Positions 57,663 through 64,000 of a DNA stretch of 64,000 bases are shown one piece after another. Both the position numbers and the translations under genes were made by a program. The first letter of the stretch is position 1. Each line of letters starts with the position of its first letter. Source of the stretch: Chlorobium ferrooxidans DSM 13031 (GTDB taxonomy: Bacteria > Bacteroidota > Chlorobiia > Chlorobiales > Chlorobiaceae); NCBI RefSeq assembly GCF_000168715.1, contig NZ_AASE01000005.1:2969-66968 (forward strand), in the 5' to 3' direction. The notes under the pieces are model-generated. The model saw nothing but the letters and a program-made list of their open reading frames with translations, searched no databases and was not told where the DNA came from.

Positions 57663-58865
57663 TCAATAGCCGGGATTGACTTCACTGAAGGTTTTCAGTC
57701 CAAGCCCGTAGAGATGGATAAAGCCTGCGGCAGCCTTGTGGTTGAAGGTGTCGGCTTCAGTATAGGTGGCCAGCTCTTCGTTGTAGAGCGAGTATGGCGA
57801 GTTCCTGCCGAGAAGGGTGACGCCGCCCTTGTAGAGTTTCAGGCGCACAAGTCCGGTTACCGGGTGCTGTGTTTCGTTGACGAAAGCATCAAGCGCCTTT
57901 CTCATCGGTGAGAACCAGGTGCCGTTGTAGATCAGGTTGGCATAGTCCTGGCTGATGTTCTTCTTGTACTGGAAGACCGATTTTTCGAGTGTCAGTCTCT
58001 CCAGTTCGCGATGGGCAAAGTGGAGGATTGTGGCTGCCGGAGCTTCGTAGATCTCTCTTGATTTGATACCGACCACACGGTTCTCGATCATATCAAGCCG
58101 TCCGACACCGTTCTTTGCGCCGATCTCGTTCAGGCGGATGATGAGGTCCAGGCCGCTCATTTTTTTGCCGTCAAGCGAAACCGGAATACCTTTTTCGAAC
58201 TCAATCTCCACAACAGTTGGAGTATCGGGCGCTTTTTCAGGTGACGTGGTGATCTGATAGGCATCCTCGGGAGGAGCAACCATCGGATTTTCAAGCACTC
58301 CGCATTCGATACTGATACCCCAGATGTTCTCGTCAATCGAGTAGGGGCTTTTCTTGGTGGCCGATACCGGAATGTTGTGCTCAAGGGCATAGGCGATCTC
58401 AGCCTCCCGTGAGGTGAACTCCCATTCACGAAGCGGAGCAAGCACCTTGAGGTGCGGCGCAAGAGAGGCGAAGGTTACTTCAAAGCGGACCTGATCGTTG
58501 CCTTTACCGGTGCAACCGTGAGCCAGCATGGTGCAATCTTCAGCAAGCGCGGCATCCACGAGGGCTTTGGCAAGCAGCGGGCGTCCAAGAGCCGTGGCAA
58601 GCGGGTAGACATCCTCATAGAGTGCACCGGCCTTGAGTGCGCGCCAGATGTACTCTTCGACAAACTCCTTGCGGAGGTCAACAAACTGGAATTTTGATGC
58701 ACCTGTCGACAATGCCTTGCTCTCAAGGCCCTCGATCTCTTTGGTCTGGCCGAGGTTGCCGGTTACGGCCACGATTTCGGCATCGTATTTGTCTTTCAGC
58801 CATTTGATCATGACGGAGGTATCGAGTCCGCCCGAGTAGGCTATTGCAATTTTTTCCTTGCTCAT
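57663..58865 (-). CDS. argG: Argininosuccinate synthase
   Basis: Joins citrulline and aspartate with ATP. The 400-aa protein has the ATP-pyrophosphatase loop [11 protein letters not shown] at the N-terminus, [14 protein letters not shown] and [13 protein letters not shown]. Length is normal. It is the last gene of the arg operon, 16 bases after argR. Confidence 0.97.
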   Translation of the reverse strand: MSKEKIAIAYSGGLDTSVMIKWLKDKYDAEIVAVTGNLGQTKEIEGLESKALSTGASKFQFVDLRKEFVEEYIWRALKAGALYEDVYPLATALGRPLLAKALVDAALAEDCTMLAHGCTGKGNDQVRFEVTFASLAPHLKVLAPLREWEFTSREAEIAYALEHNIPVSATKKSPYSIDENIWGISIECGVLENPMVAPPEDAYQITTSPEKAPDTPTVVEIEFEKGIPVSLDGKKMSGLDLIIRLNEIGAKNGVGRLDMIENRVVGIKSREIYEAPAATILHFAHRELERLTLEKSVFQYKKNISQDYANLIYNGTWFSPMRKALDAFVNETQHPVTGLVRLKLYKGGVTLLGRNSPYSLYNEELATYTEADTFNHKAAAGFIHLYGLGLKTFSEVNPGY

Positions 58866-58881
58866 ATCAGTTGTTGTGTTA

Positions 58882-59328
58882 TCAGTGTTTGAAAAGGTTG
58901 TTTTGAATATAGGCGATCACTTCCGAAATATTCTCTACGGAAGCAGGAATAACGAGAACCGTATCATCTCCGGCAATGGTGCCGATGATGAGCGGGTTTT
59001 TAAGCTGATCGAGATAGGAGCCTACCCCGTGCGCCCTGCCCGGCAGGGTTCTGATGATGATGGCTGTTTCATTGGCTTTTACGGCAAGCACCTCAACTCC
59101 GACCAGCCCCTTGATAATGCGTCCGGCGTTATCATCCGGCAGTGCCATCCGGTAACCGCTGTTTGTGCGTGAACGCACAAGGCCCAGTTCGGCGCAGTCT
59201 CGCGAAAGGGTTGCCTGGGCAACAGCCATTCCGCTGTTGTGGAGCAGTTCGAGCAGCTCATGCTGATTTCCAACCTGATGCTGCTGCAGAATCTCCATGA
59301 TTTTCATCTGTCTGGCATGTTTGTTCAT
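58882..59328 (-). CDS. argR: Arginine repressor ArgR
   Basis: A 148-aa regulator with an N-terminal winged helix ([15 protein letters not shown]) and a C-terminal arginine-binding domain with [13 protein letters not shown], the family signature for arginine contact and hexamer formation. Located inside the arg operon, it probably represses it when arginine is present, including through the site near 63700. Confidence 0.93.
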   Translation of the reverse strand: MNKHARQMKIMEILQQHQVGNQHELLELLHNSGMAVAQATLSRDCAELGLVRSRTNSGYRMALPDDNAGRIIKGLVGVEVLAVKANETAIIIRTLPGRAHGVGSYLDQLKNPLIIGTIAGDDTVLVIPASVENISEVIAYIQNNLFKH

Positions 59329-59341
59329 TCCTTAAGCTCCT

Positions 59342-60358
59342 TCATGCCTTGATTTTTTTTGCGGCATTGAGCAGCCGGTGGGTCAGATGAAATTTTCTGT
59401 ACTCTTCATGGTTGAGCAGTTTTACGAGAAGCGCTTTCTGCACATGAAGCCGGTTTTCAGCTTCATCAATAATAATGGAGTGCGGTCCGTCCATCACCTC
59501 AGCACTGATCTCCTGACCACGGTGAGCCGGCATGCAGTGCATGACGACCGCGGCTGGTTTTGCTCTGCTGAGCAGTGAGCTGTTGATCTGATAGGGGCTG
59601 AATATCTTCAGGCGCTCTTTGGCCTCCTCCTCCTGGCCCATGCTTGTCCAGACATCGGTATAGAGCACATCGGCGTTGGCTGCCGCCTCGTTCGGGTCAT
59701 GCATGATTTCAATTTTGCTGATTCCCTTTGCTCTTGCCGTTTCAAGAATTCCCTGATCGGGAAGGTACCCTTCAGGGCAGGTGAGCACAAAATGAAAGGG
59801 GAGGAGACCGGCCAGCTCAATCCATGAGTTGGCGACATTGTTGCCGTCTCCGACAAAGACAACCTTTATGCCGTCATTCCAGAGCCCCTTCTCATAAAGG
59901 GTAAAGGCATCGGCCAGAATCTGGCAGGGGTGGGAGAGGTCGGTCAGGGCATTGATAACCGGAATCGAGGCGTGCTCGGCCATCTCCTCAATGATGCTGT
60001 GCTCGTGCAGGCGCGCAACGATGGCGTCGTTGTAGCGTGAGAGCAGGAGTGCAATATCCTCAACGGACTCCCGCGATCCAACACCGATTGAACGGCCGTC
60101 GAGATTTATGGCATACCCGCCAAGTTCATGAATGCCAAGCTCAAAGGAGACCCTGGTTCTCAGGGAGGGCTTGTTGAAGATCATGGCAACCGTCTTGTCG
60201 CGCAGCGGCTGGAAACCTGAAACGGATGGCTTTTCAGCTCTCTTTTTCTTGATGAAGAGCGAGTAGTCGAACAGCTCGATAATCCGGGATGCATCAAGCG
60301 GTGCAAATCCGAGGAAATCTCGTTTGGCTGGCACGTTATTGTTTTTTACAAAAGTCAT
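59342..60358 (-). CDS. argF: Ornithine carbamoyltransferase
   Basis: Makes citrulline from ornithine and carbamoyl phosphate. The 338-aa protein has the carbamoyl-phosphate site SLRTRVSFE, the HPCQ motif and MHCMPAHRG with the catalytic Cys. SLRTR in place of the usual STRTR is a mild variant that I believe occurs in this phylum. The start overlaps the argB stop by 4 nt. Confidence 0.95.
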   Translation of the reverse strand: MTFVKNNNVPAKRDFLGFAPLDASRIIELFDYSLFIKKKRAEKPSVSGFQPLRDKTVAMIFNKPSLRTRVSFELGIHELGGYAINLDGRSIGVGSRESVEDIALLLSRYNDAIVARLHEHSIIEEMAEHASIPVINALTDLSHPCQILADAFTLYEKGLWNDGIKVVFVGDGNNVANSWIELAGLLPFHFVLTCPEGYLPDQGILETARAKGISKIEIMHDPNEAAANADVLYTDVWTSMGQEEEAKERLKIFSPYQINSSLLSRAKPAAVVMHCMPAHRGQEISAEVMDGPHSIIIDEAENRLHVQKALLVKLLNHEEYRKFHLTHRLLNAAKKIKA

Positions 60359-61287
60359 CGGGATTGGCTGTTTAAGGATTGATCACTCTCCTGATCGGCA
60401 ATAAACTGGGTGCCGACCCCTTCATGGGTGAATATTTCAAGCAGGAGCGAATGGGTTGATTTTCCGTCAATGAGATGGATTTTTCCAACTCCTGAGTCAA
60501 GTGTCTTGAATGCCGAGAGCACTTTCGGAATCATGCCGCCGGATATGATACCCTGTTCAATAAAATCGGCCGCTTCTGTTTTGCAAATGGTTTTCAGAAT
60601 TCTCTCGCCTACATGAATTCCCTCCACATCGCTGACGTAGATCAGCTTTTCAGCCTTGAGAGCAATGGCTATACTGCTGGCGGCATCATCAGCATTGATA
60701 TTGTAGATGTTGCCCGTATCATCGAAGCCGATCGGTGCAATGACCGGGATGAGTCCGGCATGGCAGAGCAGATCGATATAGTCGGTATTGATATGCACAA
60801 CCTCTCCGACAAGCCCGAGGGTATCGGCATTCTGATGGGGGACCGCCTTGATGGTGTCGGCATCCAGACCGCTGACTCCGACGGCCTTGCCGCCGTGCTG
60901 GCTGAGGAGCTGAACAATATCCTGATTGACCTTTCCGGCAAGCGTCATCTGAATAACCGAGATCATCTCCCTGTCGGTTACCCTCCGGCCATGCAGAAAA
61001 CGGGAGTTGTGTCCGAGTTTTTCTGCGGTTTTCGTGATTGCGTCACCTCCGCCATGCACCAGTACAATATTGATGCCGACCTTGCGGAGCAGGGTGACAT
61101 TCTGTGCCACACTGTTCTTCAAAGAGGCATCCTTCATGGCAGATCCGCCGTATTTAATCACAAAGGTCTTGCCTTCAAACTGCCGGATATAGGGCAGAGC
61201 TTCAATAAGTACCTGGCCTATAGCGGCTTTCGGGGCTTTTCTTGGCGATTTCGGCTCGCTGTTCTGTAGGTTCTCCATCAAGGACAA
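60355..61287 (-). CDS. argB: N-acetylglutamate kinase
   Basis: Phosphorylates N-acetylglutamate. The 310-aa protein shows VIKYGGSAM, the glycine loop [10 protein letters not shown] and [11 protein letters not shown]. It has a short N-terminal extension ([17 protein letters not shown]) that recalls arginine-sensitive forms. Overlaps argF by 4 nt; 24 bases from argJ. Confidence 0.96.
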   Translation of the reverse strand: MSLMENLQNSEPKSPRKAPKAAIGQVLIEALPYIRQFEGKTFVIKYGGSAMKDASLKNSVAQNVTLLRKVGINIVLVHGGGDAITKTAEKLGHNSRFLHGRRVTDREMISVIQMTLAGKVNQDIVQLLSQHGGKAVGVSGLDADTIKAVPHQNADTLGLVGEVVHINTDYIDLLCHAGLIPVIAPIGFDDTGNIYNINADDAASSIAIALKAEKLIYVSDVEGIHVGERILKTICKTEAADFIEQGIISGGMIPKVLSAFKTLDSGVGKIHLIDGKSTHSLLLEIFTHEGVGTQFIADQESDQSLNSQSR

Positions 61288-61311
61288 TTGCTGTTAAAGG
61301 TTAACGTATTG

Positions 61312-62595
61312 TCAGCTTCTGTAGCTGCCGTTTATATCGACATACTCTTTGCTCAAATCACAGCTCCACATGGTTGCATGCCCCGGTCCGTCTCCGAGCC
61401 GCAGGGTTATGGTGAAGGCGTCCTTTGCCATGATTGCAGAAGCCTCCTCCTCTGAAAAATCAGCGATGAATCCCGGTTTCAGCACCGTCAGGCTGTCGAA
61501 AGAGAGTTCAAGATCATCCTGGTTGAAGCATGCCCCCGAGCGTCCTGCTGCGGCAATGATTCTTCCCCAGTTGGCATCTTCGCCGTGAATGGCGGTTTTA
61601 ACCAGACTCGATTCGGCAACGGTTCTTGCGGCAAGTTCGGCGTCGTGGTTGTCCGTAGCGCCAGTAACCGTTATTTCCACAAATTTTGTTGCCCCCTCGC
61701 CGTCAATGACAATGAGCTTGGCAAGAAAGGTCATCAGTGCTTCAAGTGCCTCAGAGAAGAGCTCGTAATCGCGGCTTTCCGCCCTGATTTCAGGGCCGGT
61801 ACCGCTCGCAAGAATTGCCGCCATGTCGTTGGTGCTGGTGTCGCCGTCAACGGTAATGGCGTTGAAACTTTTCCGGTTTGCTCCTTCGAGTGCATGCTGC
61901 AGGAGTGAGGGCGAAATGGCGGCATCAGTACAGAGAAACGCAAGCATGGTAGCCATGTTCGGGGCGATCATGCCGGAGCCCTTGGCTATGCCGCTGAGCC
62001 GGAGCGTGCCGCCTGAAACCTTCACGTCAAGAGAGAAAAATTTCGGGAAGGTATCGGTGGTCATGATTGCCTCCGCAGCCGCAATGCCGGAATTTCGATC
62101 GAGTTTTGAGGATAGATCGGAAATGCCGCAAAGAACCCTCTCCATCGGAAGGAGCTGGCCGATAACCCCTGTGGAGGCTACAAGTACCTCTTCAGGCTTG
62201 ACGGCAAGTTCAGCCGCAACCGCTCCGGCCATGGCCCGGGCATCCTGCATCCCCTGTTCGCCTGTGGCTGCGTTGGCATTGCCGCTGTTGCAGACAATAG
62301 CGCGAATGGATGATGATGCCTGCTTCAGGTGTGTTCTGCAGAGCGTTACCGGTGCAGCGCAGCAGAGATTCGTCGTGAAGACCGCCGCAGCATTTGCGGG
62401 TGCATCAGCGGCGAGCAGTATCATGTCGTTGCGGTCGTATTTTATTCCGGCACAAACCGCACCTGAAGAGAAGCCTTCCGGCCAGAATCCGACCCCACCC
62501 GCCATCTCTCCCGGCATCGGGGTAACCGATTCCGGCCAGGATGTTGATGCCGAGAGTTTGTGAACTATCTGAAGTGCTTTTTGACGTTTCTGCAC
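61312..62595 (-). CDS. argJ: Glutamate N-acetyltransferase/amino-acid acetyltransferase ArgJ
   Basis: Recycles the acetyl group from acetylornithine to glutamate, and may also make acetylglutamate from acetyl-CoA. The 427-aa precursor contains KGSGMIAPNMATMLAF, where the Thr of ATML is the nucleophile after self-cleavage. The C-terminus ends KEYVDINGSYRS, which is typical. Second gene of the operon. Confidence 0.95.
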   Translation of the reverse strand: MQKRQKALQIVHKLSASTSWPESVTPMPGEMAGGVGFWPEGFSSGAVCAGIKYDRNDMILLAADAPANAAAVFTTNLCCAAPVTLCRTHLKQASSSIRAIVCNSGNANAATGEQGMQDARAMAGAVAAELAVKPEEVLVASTGVIGQLLPMERVLCGISDLSSKLDRNSGIAAAEAIMTTDTFPKFFSLDVKVSGGTLRLSGIAKGSGMIAPNMATMLAFLCTDAAISPSLLQHALEGANRKSFNAITVDGDTSTNDMAAILASGTGPEIRAESRDYELFSEALEALMTFLAKLIVIDGEGATKFVEITVTGATDNHDAELAARTVAESSLVKTAIHGEDANWGRIIAAAGRSGACFNQDDLELSFDSLTVLKPGFIADFSEEEASAIMAKDAFTITLRLGDGPGHATMWSCDLSKEYVDINGSYRS

Positions 62596-62618
62596 AGCTG
62601 TCTGAAAGAGTTAAAGAG

Positions 62619-63650
62619 TTATAATAAGAGGCCGGTCGTTTCATCAAGACCGAGCATGATATTCATGTTTTGTACAGCCTGCCCGGCGGCGCCTTTCAGG
62701 AGATTGTCAATGGCCGTAACTATGACCACGGAACCGGACCGGGTTGCCTGCGCAATATGGATATCGCAATAATTGGTATAAGCGACATGGCGCACCTCCG
62801 TCATGCTCTCCCTCACCCGCACAAACGGGGCGTTCCGGTAAAAGCTCTGGTAGATACCGTTCAGTGTTTCAATTTTTTCAGGACGTTCAAGCCGGATATT
62901 CAGGATACTGTATATTCCCCTGACCAGAGAGCCGATCATTGGCGTAAAGGTAAAGTCAAAAGAGGGCGTGGTGGCGGAGCTGCCGAGTGCCTGCATGATC
63001 TCCGGGGTGTGCTGATGGACTCCGACCTTGTATGCCCTGACGTTTTCACTCATTTCCGAGTAGGAGAGCTCTGTTTTGCTGCTTCTTCCTGCTCCGGAAA
63101 TGCCGGAAACGGAGGTGCAGTTGACCGCACTGAGCGGTATAGGAGTGCTGCCTCCAAGAAAGAGTGGTGCAAGACCCAGAATGATGCTTGTGGCAAAACA
63201 TCCGGGATTGCTGATCGAGTTCCCCTTCACTATCTGATCTTTGAAGAGTTCAGGCAGACCATAGGTCATGACGGCATCCGGGGATTTTTTCTGCTTGTAA
63301 AACTGTTCATGTTCCAGTGTGTTTTTCAGCCTGAAATCACCGGAGAGGTCAATGACGGTTTTTCCGGCTCTCAGGAGTGCCGGAACGTGGGCAAGCGCTT
63401 CACCGTGGGGAAGTGCAAGAAAGTAGATGTCGCTCTCCATTTGACCGCTGTAGGGCAGGTAGCTTTTGTTGCAGGAGAGTGAAGGGTAGAGGTCGGTAAC
63501 CTGTTTTCCTGCCTGCGAAAAAGCATACAGCTCTTGCAGCTCGACGTTTGGATGATGAAGCAGCAGCCGGGTCAGTTCAGCACCGGAATAGCCGGATGCT
63601 CCGATTACCGACACGGTATGTTTTTTTGCACTATCCGACAACTGTGGCAT
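62619..63650 (-). CDS. argC: N-acetyl-gamma-glutamyl-phosphate reductase
   Basis: NADPH-dependent reduction of acetylglutamyl phosphate. The 343-aa protein has [16 protein letters not shown] for NADP, the active-site Cys in SNPGCFATS and GVHQHTPEI. First gene of the operon on the minus strand; the probable promoter and ARG box are just upstream. Confidence 0.96.
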   Translation of the reverse strand: MPQLSDSAKKHTVSVIGASGYSGAELTRLLLHHPNVELQELYAFSQAGKQVTDLYPSLSCNKSYLPYSGQMESDIYFLALPHGEALAHVPALLRAGKTVIDLSGDFRLKNTLEHEQFYKQKKSPDAVMTYGLPELFKDQIVKGNSISNPGCFATSIILGLAPLFLGGSTPIPLSAVNCTSVSGISGAGRSSKTELSYSEMSENVRAYKVGVHQHTPEIMQALGSSATTPSFDFTFTPMIGSLVRGIYSILNIRLERPEKIETLNGIYQSFYRNAPFVRVRESMTEVRHVAYTNYCDIHIAQATRSGSVVIVTAIDNLLKGAAGQAVQNMNIMLGLDETTGLLL

Positions 63651-63699
63651 TATGTAGGGAGTATTCGGTTAACAGGGGATCAGTGAAAATTACCGGCGA

Positions 63700-63716
63700 T
63701 GAATAAATATCCATTA
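63700..63716. promoter_or_regulatory. Possible ARG box upstream of argC
   Basis: TGAATAAATATCCATTA starts at 63700, about 50 bases upstream of the argC start. The left half matches the ArgR consensus TGAATWWWWATTCA; the right half is imperfect. Position and the operon-encoded ArgR support it. Confidence 0.4.
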
Positions 63717-63880
63717 ATGCGGAAATATTAACCTTTTTTACCCGATTATCAAGCGTGAAAATATTTTTTTCCATGAGTGAAACAGCCGTGCTGAACTTTA
63801 TGTCAACATCTTTATTTTATTTATTTTAAAGGTTATTTTACCCGTTCTGCTCTCATCCGGACATCCGAAAATGAATAGCA

Positions 63881-64000
63881 ATGAATAAAAAACGAGTCAC
63901 AAAAGCATATAAACAGCTTCTCCCGCCACTTTCGCTGCTCTTAGTACTGCTCATGCTGGGCGGCTGCCGGGAGCGGTCTGCTGCTGAAACCGCCCGGAGT
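63881..64000 (+). CDS. Lipoprotein N-terminus, cut by the window end
   Basis: ATG at 63881 opens a frame that runs out of the window. It begins MNKKRVTKAYKQLLPPL, then a hydrophobic run (SLLLVLLMLGG) and a lipobox LGGC, so it encodes a lipoprotein. The mature part visible (CRERSAAETARS) is too short to classify. The ATG at 63871 meets a stop after five codons. Confidence 0.7.
   Translation, partial: MNKKRVTKAYKQLLPPLSLLLVLLMLGGCRERSAAETARS

Noticed and set aside
60613-61269. 218-aa plus-strand frame within argB
   Set aside because: Shadow of argB, which is certain.
1-64000. tRNA or rRNA genes
   Set aside because: No cloverleaf or rRNA-like sequence was recognised in the intergenic stretches I read; this is not a computed scan.

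Overview
The window looks like chromosome of a green sulfur bacterium (Chlorobiaceae/Chlorobiales). This rests on overall protein character, the arginine gene order argC-argJ-argB-argF-argR-argG, and sulfide:quinone-oxidoreductase (SQR) family genes. It is an inference from remembered gene arrangements, and the genus cannot be fixed from the sequence alone.

Layout. (1) 0.1-6 kb: an RND efflux operon (membrane-fusion protein, permease, DoxX-like protein, oxidase-like membrane protein); the fusion protein and the DoxX gene each carry an apparent single-base frameshift. (2) 6-23 kb: ordinary chromosomal genes: glycosyltransferase, SDR, alpha/beta hydrolase, a 1218-aa FAD/Fe-S oxidoreductase with an N-terminal DUF3683, a Ca2+-type P-ATPase, TrmH plus Nudix, a metallophosphoesterase, a Gph-like phosphatase, a methyltransferase, a papain-like protease, argH and a rhodanese. 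(3) 23.2-32.7 kb: a CsoR/CstR-type regulator with a likely operator, a second efflux operon whose fusion protein has lost its middle, then OsmC, two SQR-family flavoproteins, a DUF2892 protein and an unlisted 52-aa ORF. The regulator has two cysteines but Asn in place of the copper-binding His, so with its neighbours it looks more like a persulfide sensor than a copper sensor. (4) 32.8-57.4 kb: an accessory region with an ATPase pseudogene at a 43-nt palindrome, a possible toxin-antitoxin (TA) pair, an old-yellow-enzyme gene, a VapBC-like pair, 123-bp direct repeats, a complete type I-F CRISPR-Cas locus with 110 repeats, degraded TA remnants, a glycerol dehydrogenase, PhnA/YjdM, and a zeta toxin pseudogene beside a DnaA N-terminal domain fused to an antitoxin-like tail. 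(5) 57.6-63.7 kb: the arg operon on the minus strand, with argH lying 35 kb away. (6) The window ends inside a lipoprotein gene.

How the parts work together. The arg genes cover the last seven steps to arginine, with ArgR as the likely repressor. The 23-32 kb genes look like a sulfide/persulfide handling and export neighbourhood. The CRISPR locus has all six I-F genes in one strand-consistent run, a leader with a perfect 14-bp inverted repeat, and 109 spacers. The spacers record repeat encounters with the same elements: two opposite-strand overlapping spacers reveal a CC PAM directly from the array. The best candidates for undescribed biology are the DnaA_N-antitoxin fusion, the 140-aa fusion protein in the second efflux operon, and the leader palindrome with its neighbouring change in spacer length.
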